Assembly (NCBI RefSeq): GCF_035984415.1
Contig: NZ_CP130720.1
Location: 5,332,001 to 5,396,000 of the forward strand
Length of the DNA stretch: 64,000 bases
DNA from: Streptomyces sp. NBC_01296
GTDB lineage: Bacteria > Actinomycetota > Actinomycetes > Streptomycetales > Streptomycetaceae
Reading direction: 5' to 3'
The notes under the pieces were generated by a model that was given only the letters and a program-made list of their open reading frames with translations, searched no databases and was not told the DNA's origin. This document shows, piece after piece, positions 28,801-37,463 of the stretch (positions are counted from its first letter, which is position 1; every line of letters begins with the position of its first letter). Made by a program: the position numbers and the translations under genes.

Positions 28801-29071
28801 GCAGGACGTCCGGCACCGGCGCGTGCAGCCCCAGCACCGCCCCGTCCACGAGCGGCGGCTCCCCGAGCACCCGCCGCTGGAGGTCGAGCCGCTCCGTACC
28901 GGCGTACAGCACGACCGTGCCGCCGGTGTCGGGCCCGCCGACGGTCGCCGCCAGGCCGGAGGCCACGGCGGCGAGCGCGGTGCCCACGGGCGCGGTGACG
29001 AGCACGTCACAGCCGGCGGGCGCGGTCTGGTGGCCGCTGCGCGACCCAAGGACGGTCAGCCGGATCTGCAT
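25865..29071 (-). CDS. FHA-domain and FtsK/EccC-like protein
   Basis: 1068 residues from the ATG at 29071. Residues 1-95 resemble the N-terminal domain of EssC-type proteins. Residues 97-193 are an FHA phosphopeptide-binding domain with IGRSADADVPL, SRLHCAV and STNGTTLDG. Residues about 200-400 are a Pro/Gly/Ala linker. Two FtsK/SpoIIIE-like ATPase modules follow: GSLGIAGPRGRLTG near 440 with LPHV downstream, and LVEGPAGSGRTELLRS near 752 with LPRLVVLVDDFDALV. Both P-loops lack the Walker Lys, so ATP hydrolysis is doubtful. The architecture is that of type VII secretion EssC/EccC, but the membrane helices are missing and no secretion genes adjoin. The neighbouring kinase genes could phosphorylate the FHA ligand. 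Confidence 0.82.
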   Translation of the reverse strand: MQIRLTVLGSRSGHQTAPAGCDVLVTAPVGTALAAVASGLAATVGGPDTGGTVVLYAGTERLDLQRRVLGEPPLVDGAVLGLHAPVPDVLPDGTDGAQLHVVAGPDAGGVHLLHPGAIRIGRSADADVPLDDPDVSRLHCAVTVLPDGRVAVADLDSTNGTTLDGAVVGARPVALAPGALLRIGESTLRLAPDAASPLPVVPDLEGHLSLAGPPRDTPAEPGPGREPGAGRTGGHGAPADGDPAPSRPGTAGSGSLPHPAPSRSGGSAPDPTGPRPAPAAAPGRPSGAARTGEAGPRPGGAPGAPSGAASGTVRAPGTPPGAGHGLGPGSAPGGPSGATSGAGLHTGAAGTAGESGAGGQKAGRKRGIGAWARKWVRGEEGPAYGSAAAAPAVAAPDADDPAALLLAALGPTRRLWSRTRGQLDVGLGAGSRIAFQDVGSLGIAGPRGRLTGVARSVVAQLAGLHAPGELEIVLLAADRARGVAERRGDWGWLGWLPHVRAAHGQDCRLLLAYDRDQATARTGELTRRLDDSPLGPHWAAADPHSVREAAYAHQGPYTLLVVDGDPGSGALRDITGRLASHGPAAGIHVLVLAETPAATPASPLAETYEAACASSPAFRDCGAVALLSGDVATTVRTFTVTGGRPAPPGTTATADAVSAAWAERFARALAPLRAEPSPAAPRRAVAAALPNTARLLDELGLARATPASLMARWAAATDQGQEVGGRAELVLGSGRRGPVGAELVQDGPHLLVEGPAGSGRTELLRSVAASLSAAARPDRLGLVLLDGAGGERGDGLQPCTELPHVAAHLVASDPVRMREFAQALGAELKRRSELLDGIPFAEWHARHEVSDRMVSPRRPSPGELLGDVDPQRTGTLRLRTAAPRTDPAGPSPLPRLVVLVDDFDALVAPGLGSTGRPAAGSVVRALDAVARDGARLGVHLVAASARPDRTADSELSRTNPLRIHLDAPDQPGPGRGLLRYADGRTVPFQAGRVTGRIPRTATQRPTVVPVEWERMGDPPARRPVRELGNGPTDLALLASALDRASHLVSAIPVLFPPAPPAPPVAPAP

Positions 29072-29530
29072 CGCCGTCAGCGGTCCCTTCTGCGCGGTGC
29101 GCGGTGCGTGCGCCCGGCAGGGGTACGACGGGCATGCCTGCCCGATCAACCCCCCACCCGGCACGGCGCGTCGTCCGGTCAGGTCTGCCCGGAAGGCGGG
29201 GCTCCCGTCCCGGCCGTTCCGTACGGGTGCATCCTCGCACCTGTCACGGACAACACGCCCGGCACCGGCCAATAAATGATCTTGAATGATCGCACCCCTC
29301 TGTCCGTGCGAGGCATTCGTCCAGGCAGGCATCCGGACATACAAGCCGACGAAGGCCGGGGGCGCCGGGCAACCCGGGGGAAAATCGCCCCCGGCATACC
29401 CCGTCAAACGTCACTCTTCGCACATATGTGCGGCAACCAACCTCCGGCACCCCGCGTCTTCCCCGGGGACACCCCCTAGAGTGGGCCGGAAAAACGAACC
29501 ACAGCAGGACGACAGCAGGGAGCGCGAGAC
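29072..29530. promoter_or_regulatory. 459-nt divergent intergenic region (FHA/FtsK-like gene and pkaA)
   Basis: No gene is credible here. An AT-rich patch near 29271-29300 contains two TGATC copies in the same orientation about 9 nt apart and may belong to the minus-strand promoter or a regulator site. A TANNNT hexamer TAGAGT at 29477-29482 lies 48 nt before the pkaA start and is a fair -10 candidate; no clear -35 accompanies it. Confidence 0.3.
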
Positions 29531-31318
29531 GTGCGGCCAGTCGGCAGCAAGTACCTGCTCGAGGAGCCGCTCGGACGCGGCGCCACGGGCACCGTCTGGC
29601 GTGCCCGCCAGCGGGAGACCGCCGGTGCGGAGGCGGCCGTCGCCGGGCAGCCCGGCGAGACCGTGGCCATCAAGGTCCTCAAGGAGGAGCTGGCCCAGGA
29701 CGCGGACATCGTCATGCGCTTCCTGCGCGAGCGCTCCGTCCTGCTGCGCCTGACGCACCCCAACATCGTGCGCACCCGCGACCTCGTCGTCGAGGGCGAT
29801 CTCCTCGCCCTGGTCATGGACCTGATCGACGGCCCGGACCTGCACAAGTACATCCGGCAGAACGGCCCCTTCACGCCGGTCGCCGCGAGCCTGCTGACCG
29901 CCCAGATCGCGGACGCGCTCGCCGCCAGCCACGCCGACGGCGTGGTCCACCGCGACCTGAAGCCCGCCAACGTCCTGCTCGACGAGCGCGGCGGCCAGAT
30001 GAAGCCGATGCTCACCGACTTCGGTATCGCCCGCCTCGCCGACTCCCCGGGCCTGACCCGCACGCACGAGTTCGTCGGCACCCCCGCCTACGTCGCCCCC
30101 GAGTCCGCCGAGGGCCGCCCGCAGACCTCCGCCGTCGACATCTACGGCGCCGGCATCCTGCTCTACGAACTGGTCACCGGACGCCCGCCGTTCGCCGGCG
30201 GCACCGCCCTCGAGGTGCTCCACCGCCACCTCAGCGAGGACCCGCAGCGCCCGCCGAACGTGCCCGAGCCGCTCTGGATCGTCATCGAGCGCTGCCTGCG
30301 CAAGGAGCCGAACGAGCGCCCCAGCGCCGAGAACCTGGCCCGCGGACTGCGCGTGGTCGCCTCCGGCATCGGCGTGCACAGCGCCCCCGCCGAGGTGGAG
30401 GCCGCCCTCGGCGTCGGCGCGCTGCTCGCGCCCGACCCTTCGCCCGCGCCGGTCCCCGAGACCGCGGGCGGCGCAGCCGCCGACCCGACCCAGGTGCTGC
30501 CGGGCCGCGCCGCCGCCGCGTCGCCGATGGGCGCGTACGACCCGAACGGCATGACCAGCGTGCTCCCGCCGATCGGCGCCGCCGATGCCACCTCCGTGCT
30601 GCCCAGCACGGGCGGCCCCGGCGGCCCCGGCGCGGACCCGACCTCCGTCATGCCCCCGGTGCAGCAGCCGGACCAGCCGCACCCGTGGCAGTCGCAGATG
30701 CAGGCCGCGCGCGACCGCAACGAGCAGACGCAGATGCACTACCTCGACCCGAGCGAGGACCCGCTGCGCCGGCGCCCGCAGCGCCAGGCGCCCCCGCCGC
30801 CGCAGCAACGGCCGCAGCAGCCCCCGCAGTACCGGCAGGGCCCGCCGCCGCAGGCGTACCAGCAGCAGCGCCCCCAGCCGCCGCAGTACCAGCAGCCCCC
30901 GCAGCAGCAGCCGTACTACCAGCCGCAGCCGCCGCCCCAGCAGTACCAGCAGCCGCAGCAGCCCCCGTACCAGCAGCAGCCCCAGCGGCAGCCCCAGCGC
31001 CAGGCACCCCCGCAGCAGCAGCCCCCGCAGGGCCCGCCGCCGCAGCAGCGCGCCCCCCGGGAGCCGCGAGAGCCGCGCCGCCGCAGCGCCAACCCGGTCA
31101 AGATCCCGGGCCTGGGCTGCCTCAAGGGCTGCCTGGTCCTGATCCTGCTGTTCGTCGTGGCGGGCTGGCTGGTCTGGGAGCTCACCCCGCTCCAGGAGTG
31201 GGTCGGCACCGGCAAGGGCTGGTGGGACCAGCTGTGGACCTGGGGCTCCGACATCGTCGACTGGGTCGGCGCGATCGGCGACTCCACGGGCGGCGGTTCG
31301 GGCGGCGGCACGCCCTGA
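29531..31318 (+). CDS. pkaA: membrane-anchored Ser/Thr protein kinase, PkaA type
   Basis: 595 residues from the GTG at 29531. Residues 8-280 are a Hanks kinase: glycine loop EEPLGRGATGTVW, VAIKVLKEEL with the ATP-binding Lys, catalytic loop VHRDLKPANVLL near residue 140, DFG in LTDFGIARLAD and the APE-like VAPESAEG. Residues about 410-515 are an extreme Gln/Pro-rich linker (poly-PQQ), then one transmembrane helix (CLVLILLFVVAGWLVW, about 533-549) and a short Trp-rich outer tail. The tandem with a second kinase upstream of prfB is the pkaA-pkaB arrangement of Streptomyces coelicolor; I assign the symbol on that basis. It has no PASTA domains. Separated from the next kinase by 150 nt. Confidence 0.88.
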   Translation: MRPVGSKYLLEEPLGRGATGTVWRARQRETAGAEAAVAGQPGETVAIKVLKEELAQDADIVMRFLRERSVLLRLTHPNIVRTRDLVVEGDLLALVMDLIDGPDLHKYIRQNGPFTPVAASLLTAQIADALAASHADGVVHRDLKPANVLLDERGGQMKPMLTDFGIARLADSPGLTRTHEFVGTPAYVAPESAEGRPQTSAVDIYGAGILLYELVTGRPPFAGGTALEVLHRHLSEDPQRPPNVPEPLWIVIERCLRKEPNERPSAENLARGLRVVASGIGVHSAPAEVEAALGVGALLAPDPSPAPVPETAGGAAADPTQVLPGRAAAASPMGAYDPNGMTSVLPPIGAADATSVLPSTGGPGGPGADPTSVMPPVQQPDQPHPWQSQMQAARDRNEQTQMHYLDPSEDPLRRRPQRQAPPPPQQRPQQPPQYRQGPPPQAYQQQRPQPPQYQQPPQQQPYYQPQPPPQQYQQPQQPPYQQQPQRQPQRQAPPQQQPPQGPPPQQRAPREPREPRRRSANPVKIPGLGCLKGCLVLILLFVVAGWLVWELTPLQEWVGTGKGWWDQLWTWGSDIVDWVGAIGDSTGGGSGGGTP

Positions 31319-31468
31319 ACCGGGCCCTCGTAGAGCCGACTTCGTGGATTTGTCGACTTCTGGGACGTGATTTCGCGCCCAGAAGTGAAGGTCACGGTGT
31401 TCCGGGGCGTCCAACCCCCACCCGGCCGCGTAGCTTTGGTGCGTACGCCAGCCGCTGAGGGAGCAGTC

Positions 31469-32734
31469 GTGGCACGGAAGATCGGCAGCCGGTACACCGC
31501 GCACCAGATCCTGGGGCGCGGCAGCGCGGGCACGGTGTGGCTGGGCGAGGGGCCGGACGGGCCCGTCGCCGTCAAACTGCTGCGCGAGGACCTCGCGTCC
31601 GACCAGGAGCTGGTCGGACGCTTCGTCCAGGAGCGCAGCGCGCTGCTCGGCCTGGACCACCCGCACATCGTCTGCGTCCGCGACCTCGTCGTCGACGGCA
31701 ACGACCTGGCCCTGGTCATGGACCTCGTACGCGGTACGGACCTGCGCACGCGGCTCGACCGGGAGCGCCGGCTCGCCCCCGAGGCGGCCGTGGCGATCGT
31801 CGCCGACGTCGCGGACGCGCTGGCGGCAGCCCACGCGGCCGGGGTCGTGCACCGGGACGTGAAGCCCGAGAACGTCCTGCTGGACATGCAGGGTCCGCTG
31901 GGGCCGGGCGGATCGCATCCGGCGCTGCTGACCGACTTCGGCGTGGCCAAGCTGATCGACTCGCCGCGCCGGGCCGCCGCGGCGCCGGGCGCGCGGGCCT
32001 CGGCCCCGACGACCCGGATCATCGGCACGCCGGACTACCTGGCGCCGGAGATCGTGGAGGGCCTGCCGCCGCGGGCGGCGGTGGACATATACGCCCTGGC
32101 CACCGTGCTGTACGAGCTGCTGGCGGGCTTCACGCCGTTCGGCGGGGGCCACCCGGGCGCGGTGCTGCGCCGGCACGTGACCGAAACCGTCGTCCCGCTC
32201 CCCGGCATCCCGGACGAGCTGTGGCAGCTGATCGTGCAGTGCCTCGCGAAGGCGCCGGCCTCGCGGCTGCGCGCGTCGGAGCTGTCGGTCCGCCTGCGGG
32301 ACCTGCTCCCCCTCCTGGCCGGCATGCCGCCGCTGGACGTGGACGAGCCGGACGAACCGGACCCGGAGCCGGAATCGGCGGAGCCGGTGGAAGCCGACGG
32401 CCCGGTCCGCCGCCGGGGGGTGGTCCCGCTGGTGCCGGGCTCCGCGACCGACTCGAACCGGGACACGCACACCTCGATGCGGGTGCCGGGGCCGGACGAG
32501 CTGGCCGGGGGCGCGCTGGGCACCGCCCGCGTCCCCCGCCCCGCGGGCGGCCACCGGCCGGGCTCGGCCCGCCACCGCGCGGAGACGGCCCGCAAGCGCC
32601 GCCTGGCGCTGACCGCCGGGGCCGTCGCGCTGGCCGCCGCGCTGGGCGTGGGCACCTGGCTGGCCACCTCCGGCGACGAGCCGCCACCGCCGCAGGACGG
32701 CAAGCACTCGGCCCCGTCGAAGCCGAAGCCGTAG
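31469..32734 (+). CDS. pkaB: membrane-anchored Ser/Thr protein kinase, PkaB type
   Basis: 421 residues from the GTG at 31469, preceded by GAGGGAG. The kinase domain (about residues 8-270) shows LGRGSAGTVW, VAVKLLREDL, VHRDVKPENVLL near residue 128, LTDFGVAKLID near 155 and LAPEIVEG. The remaining 150 residues hold an acidic Pro/Glu stretch (VDEPDEPDPEPESAEP), a basic segment and one transmembrane helix near residues 383-402 (LALTAGAVALAAALGVGTWL) with a 20-residue tail. It has close sequence similarity to the preceding kinase (shared DLVV-G-DLALVMDL core), suggesting tandem duplication. A hairpin terminator follows. Confidence 0.88.
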   Translation: MARKIGSRYTAHQILGRGSAGTVWLGEGPDGPVAVKLLREDLASDQELVGRFVQERSALLGLDHPHIVCVRDLVVDGNDLALVMDLVRGTDLRTRLDRERRLAPEAAVAIVADVADALAAAHAAGVVHRDVKPENVLLDMQGPLGPGGSHPALLTDFGVAKLIDSPRRAAAAPGARASAPTTRIIGTPDYLAPEIVEGLPPRAAVDIYALATVLYELLAGFTPFGGGHPGAVLRRHVTETVVPLPGIPDELWQLIVQCLAKAPASRLRASELSVRLRDLLPLLAGMPPLDVDEPDEPDPEPESAEPVEADGPVRRRGVVPLVPGSATDSNRDTHTSMRVPGPDELAGGALGTARVPRPAGGHRPGSARHRAETARKRRLALTAGAVALAAALGVGTWLATSGDEPPPPQDGKHSAPSKPKP

Positions 32735-32753
32735 CCGGACCGCTCCCCTGGCT

Positions 32754-32779
32754 CCGCCCCGGACCGGGGTCCGGGGCGG
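32754..32779. terminator. hairpin terminator between pkaB and the convergent oxygenase gene
   Basis: Inverted repeat of 11 bp (32754-32764 with 32769-32779, loop CGGG), very GC-rich and without a T tract, as is frequent in Streptomyces. It is related in sequence to the GGGGCTCCGCCCCGGAC-type intergenic repeat seen again at 45391. Confidence 0.6.
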
Positions 32780-32801
32780 GAGAGGCCCCGCGCAGCGGCA
32801 G

Positions 32802-33806
32802 CTAGGCCTGGACCAGTTGCGGGTGCCAGCGGCGGGCCACCGCCGGGTGGGCCCGGGTCCAGCCCTTCAGCTCGTTGCGGCCGTACTCCGCGTGCAGCGG
32901 ATTCGTCGCATCGTGCGCCACCCCCGGCGCCGACCGCAGGTACTCGCCCGGGACCGTCTCCACCACCGCATCCAGCCGCGGGTTGTAGAAGAACGGCACC
33001 GAGTACCGCTCCACCGCCCCCGGCGGGCTGACCACCCGGTGGTCCGTGGCCACCAGGTACCCCTCCGTCGCGATCTCCAGCAGCTCGCCCAGGTTGACCA
33101 CGAACGCCCCCGGCATCGGAGGGACGTCCAGGAACCCGTCGCCCTGGCGCACCTGCAGGCCGCCCACCGAGTCCTGCAGCAGCAGCGTCAGGAAGCCGTA
33201 GTCCTTGTGGGCCCCGACCCCCTGGTCGGTGCCGGTCGGGGAGGAGCCGGGGTAGCGGATCAGCTTCGTGTGCAGGTGCGGCCGGTCCGCGAAGGCCTCG
33301 TCGAAGAAGTCGGAGGGGGCGCCGATCGAGGTCAGCAGCTCCTGCAGCAGGCGGTGGGCCACCGCGGCCAGCCGGGACTGCCACTCCAGTACGACCGGAC
33401 GCAGCTCCGGCAGGGCCCGCGGCCACTGGTTCGGGCCCTCCAGCCACAGGTACGGCGGGTCGTCGGGGCCCACCACCGGCGCAGTCCGCTCGGCGCCTAC
33501 GTCCAGCTGGTCGCGCCAGTCGGAGGCCCCGCCGGTCAGCTCGTGGCCGATGCGGGTGTAGCCGCGGAAGTGCGGCGAGTTCAGGTTGCTCACGGCGAGC
33601 CGATCGGCCTCGGGCAGGGCGAAGAAGGCCCTGGTCAGCTCGAGGATGCGGGCGGTCTCCGCATCGGTGATGCCGTGCCCGGTCAGGTGCAGGAAGCCGG
33701 TGCCCCGGGCTGCCGCGTGCAACTGCTTCAGGAAGTCGGCCCGCTGGGTCGGGTCGTCGGCCTGGGAGAGATCGATGACGGGAAGAGAGGTGTGCGCGGA
33801 CGGCAT
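32802..33806 (-). CDS. 2-oxoglutarate/Fe(II) dioxygenase, isopenicillin-N-synthase-like
   Basis: 334 residues from the ATG at 33806, beginning MPSAHTSLPVIDLSQADD. The N-terminal DIOX_N block is GFLHLTGHGI. The facial triad is in GAHKDYGFLTLLLQD (His200, Asp202) and DHRVVS (distal His256), and the 2-oxoglutarate-binding R-x-S is in ERYSVPFFYN, with the conserved NPRL after it. Proteins of this group hydroxylate or desaturate small substrates; many Streptomyces copies lie outside secondary-metabolite clusters and have no known substrate. It stands alone between pkaB (convergent) and prfB (divergent). Confidence 0.88.
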   Translation of the reverse strand: MPSAHTSLPVIDLSQADDPTQRADFLKQLHAAARGTGFLHLTGHGITDAETARILELTRAFFALPEADRLAVSNLNSPHFRGYTRIGHELTGGASDWRDQLDVGAERTAPVVGPDDPPYLWLEGPNQWPRALPELRPVVLEWQSRLAAVAHRLLQELLTSIGAPSDFFDEAFADRPHLHTKLIRYPGSSPTGTDQGVGAHKDYGFLTLLLQDSVGGLQVRQGDGFLDVPPMPGAFVVNLGELLEIATEGYLVATDHRVVSPPGAVERYSVPFFYNPRLDAVVETVPGEYLRSAPGVAHDATNPLHAEYGRNELKGWTRAHPAVARRWHPQLVQA

Positions 33807-34120
33807 GACGGCTCCGTTTCGGATGTCACGGGGTCCTGTTCCCCAAAGGGTGTCGGGGCAGCGGATGGGGAGGGCCGCCGGCAGGGATGGCGCCGGAGCC
33901 GCTTGGGCCGCGTACAGGACCAAGTCGGATCGGGATGGATCAGGCTTGGGGATGGTCCGGCGGCAGACAGCTCGTCGTCGTGACACGCATGTGATCCACA
34001 TGGCGGCGCTTGACGAGGAGGAGAGTCATACCGTGAGCGTACGCCCGTTCCCCTGTTCATCAGAACGGGTGATCCGGCCTGCCCGGACGGCGCCGTCCGC
34101 GGACCGGCTACGCTGGACCC
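33807..34120. promoter_or_regulatory. 314-nt divergent region (oxygenase gene and prfB)
   Basis: No gene is supported. Close to prfB, TACGCT at 34109-34114 is a -10-like hexamer only 6 nt before the GTG at 34121, which would give a leaderless prfB mRNA, a common situation in Streptomyces. No good -35 was found. Confidence 0.3.
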
Positions 34121-35230
<1,110 letters not shown>

Positions 35231-35256
35231 AGCGGCGAACGGCAGGCGAACGGCAT

Positions 35257-35295
35257 GGGAAGGGCCCGGACACCTCAGGTGTCCGGGCCCTTCCC
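35257..35295. terminator. terminator after prfB
   Basis: Near-perfect 18-19 bp inverted repeat (35257-35275 and 35277-35295) whose tip is CCTCAGG. It lies 26 nt beyond the prfB stop and 33 nt before the stop of the convergent zinc-ribbon gene. Confidence 0.85.
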
Positions 35296-35328
35296 GTACC
35301 GGAACGTCATGATCGGAACGCGGGGAGG

Positions 35329-35520
35329 CTACGCCGTCTGCTGTGCCACCCAGGCCAGAGCCGCCACGAGGACCACCAGGAGCAAGATGAGCGCCATGGG
35401 GTTCAGGCCGGCGAAAGGGCGCTCCTGCTGGAGGCGCTCCCGGTTCGCCCGGCACACCGGGCAGCGACCCTGACTGACGGGCGCGGCGCAGTTCGCGCAC
35501 ACGAGCCGGTCATATGTCAT
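35329..35520 (-). CDS. small zinc-ribbon membrane protein
   Basis: 63 residues from an ATG at 35520 with a very strong AGGAGGAG site. Two CxxC pairs, CANC (residues 8-11) and CPVC (20-23), make a zinc ribbon. The C-terminal transmembrane helix is LNPMALILLLVVLVAALAWV (about residues 39-58). It is likely an inner-membrane-anchored protein with its zinc ribbon in the cytoplasm. Function unknown; the position between prfB and ftsEX is conserved in my recollection of Streptomyces genomes, but I cannot verify that here. Confidence 0.75.
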   Translation of the reverse strand: MTYDRLVCANCAAPVSQGRCPVCRANRERLQQERPFAGLNPMALILLLVVLVAALAWVAQQTA

Positions 35521-35757
35521 GCGCTCTCCTCCTCTCGTCCCCTTGAACAACGCCTGACGGAACGAGTCCGTTCCCCTACCACTGTGCCAGCTCTCGCGAC
35601 ATTCGGCGCGGCCCGTCCGGGCAATCACGGCCCGGCCCCTCCCGGACCAGGGGATATATCGGGCAACTCCGGACGCCGGGTCCCCACCCACCGCCCGTTC
35701 GCGTATGGTCACGCACACCGACTCCGCACACCTACTCCCGGCGACCGTGGTGCACCC

Positions 35758-36447
35758 GTGATCCGATTCGACAACGTCTCCAAGTCCTACCCGAAGCAGA
35801 ACCGTCCTGCACTCAGAGATGTCTCCCTGGACATCGCGAAGGGCGAGTTCGTCTTCCTGGTCGGCTCCTCCGGCTCCGGCAAGTCCACCTTCCTGCGGCT
35901 GGTGCTGCGCGAGGAACGGGCGAGCCACGGCCAGGTCCACGTGCTCGGCAAGGACCTCGCCAAGCTCTCCAACTGGAAGGTCCCGCAGATGCGGCGCCAG
36001 CTGGGGACCGTCTTCCAGGACTTCCGCCTCCTCCCCAACAAGACCGTGGCCGAGAACGTCGCCTTCGCCCAGGAGGTCATCGGCAAGCCGAGAGGCGAGA
36101 TCCGCAAGGCCGTCCCGCAGGTCCTGGAGCTCGTGGGCCTCGGCGGCAAGGAGGACCGGATGCCCGGCGAGCTCTCCGGCGGTGAGCAGCAGCGCGTGGC
36201 CATCGCCCGCGCCTTCGTCAACCGGCCGGCCCTCCTGATCGCTGACGAGCCCACCGGCAACCTCGACCCGCAGACCTCGGTCGGCATCATGAAGCTGCTG
36301 GACCGGATCAACCGGACCGGCACCACCGTGATCATGGCCACGCACGACCAGCAGATCGTGGACCAGATGCGCAAGCGCGTCATCGAACTCGAACAGGGCC
36401 GACTCGTACGCGACCAGTCGCGCGGCGTCTACGGCTACCAGCACTGA
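35758..36447 (+). CDS. ftsE: cell division ATP-binding protein FtsE
   Basis: 229 residues from the GTG at 35758 (VIRFDNVSKSYPKQ). An ABC ATPase with Walker A VGSSGSGKST (residues about 36-45), Q-loop VFQDFRLLPNKTV, signature LSGGEQQRVAIARA and Walker B LLIADEPTGNLD. With FtsX it transmits ATP-driven conformational change to periplasmic peptidoglycan hydrolases. The size is normal for actinobacterial FtsE. ftsX follows after 16 nt, so they share a message; the promoter must lie in the 237 nt between this gene and the zinc-ribbon gene. Confidence 0.97.
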   Translation: MIRFDNVSKSYPKQNRPALRDVSLDIAKGEFVFLVGSSGSGKSTFLRLVLREERASHGQVHVLGKDLAKLSNWKVPQMRRQLGTVFQDFRLLPNKTVAENVAFAQEVIGKPRGEIRKAVPQVLELVGLGGKEDRMPGELSGGEQQRVAIARAFVNRPALLIADEPTGNLDPQTSVGIMKLLDRINRTGTTVIMATHDQQIVDQMRKRVIELEQGRLVRDQSRGVYGYQH

Positions 36448-36463
36448 AGGGCTTTGAGACGTC

Positions 36464-37396
36464 ATGCGCGCCCAGTTCGTCATGTCGGAGATCGGCGTCG
36501 GTCTCCGTCGCAATCTCACCATGACCTTCGCGGTCATCATCTCCGTGGCCCTGTCGCTGGCCCTGTTCGGTGGCTCCCTGCTCATGCGCGACCAGGTGAG
36601 CCAGATGAAGGGCTACTGGTACGACAAGGTCAACGTCTCGGTCTACCTCTGCAACAAGAGTGACGCGGAGGACAACAGCGAGAGCGGGGGCAAGGCCTGC
36701 GCCAAGGGCGCGGTCACGCCCGAGCAGAAGCAGCAGATCGAGGCCGACCTGAAGAAGATGGACCTCGTCGAGACGGTCCACTACGAGTCCTCGGACGAGG
36801 CCTTCAAGCACTACAAGGAGCGCTTCGGGCACACCGCGCTCGCTTCGGTGATCACCCCGGACCAGATGCCCGAATCCTTCCGGGTGAAGCTGGAGCAGCC
36901 CGAGAAGTACAAGGTCATCACCACCGCCTTCGCGGGCCGCGACGGCGTGCAGTCGGTGGAGGACCAGCACCAGGAGCTCGACAACCTCTTCACGATGCTC
37001 GGCTACCTCAACCTGGCCGCCCTCGGCATCATGCTGATCATGCTGATCGTGGCCCTGCTGCTGATCGTCAACACCGTGCGTGTCTCCGCCTTCAGCCGAA
37101 GGCGGGAGACCGGGATCATGCGGCTCGTCGGCGCCTCCAGCTTCTACATCCAGGTGCCGTTCATCATGGAGGCCGCCTTCGCGGGCCTCATCGGCGGCGT
37201 GTTCGCCTGCGTCATGCTCGGCGCCGGCCAGTACTTCGTCATCGACCACGGCGCCTCGCTGCGCGTCAAGATGGAGCTGATCAACTTCATCGGCTGGGAC
37301 TCCGTCCTGACCAAGCTGCCGTTGGTGCTGGTCATCGGGGTGCTGATGCCCTCGCTGGCCGCCTTCATCGCATTGCGCAAGTACCTGAAGGTGTGA
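36464..37396 (+). CDS. ftsX: cell division permease-like protein FtsX
   Basis: 310 residues from the ATG at 36464. The first transmembrane helix (MTFAVIISVALSLALFGGSL) is followed by an external domain of about 150 residues (about 45-195) that in the family binds cell-wall hydrolases. Three more helices come at about 190-212 (LNLAALGIMLIMLIVALLLI), 235-260 and 285-303. The outer domain has two cysteines, in VYLCNKS and GKACAKG, flanking an acidic loop; a disulfide there is plausible. The cytoplasmic motif RRRETGIMRLVGAS is the MacB/FtsX signature. Partner of ftsE. Confidence 0.96.
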   Translation: MRAQFVMSEIGVGLRRNLTMTFAVIISVALSLALFGGSLLMRDQVSQMKGYWYDKVNVSVYLCNKSDAEDNSESGGKACAKGAVTPEQKQQIEADLKKMDLVETVHYESSDEAFKHYKERFGHTALASVITPDQMPESFRVKLEQPEKYKVITTAFAGRDGVQSVEDQHQELDNLFTMLGYLNLAALGIMLIMLIVALLLIVNTVRVSAFSRRRETGIMRLVGASSFYIQVPFIMEAAFAGLIGGVFACVMLGAGQYFVIDHGASLRVKMELINFIGWDSVLTKLPLVLVIGVLMPSLAAFIALRKYLKV

Positions 37397-37463
37397 CAAG
37401 CGCCCCGTGTGAGGTCCGGCCAACGCGCCGTGCCTCCACGGGGCTTGTCCTAGACTCGGCGCC

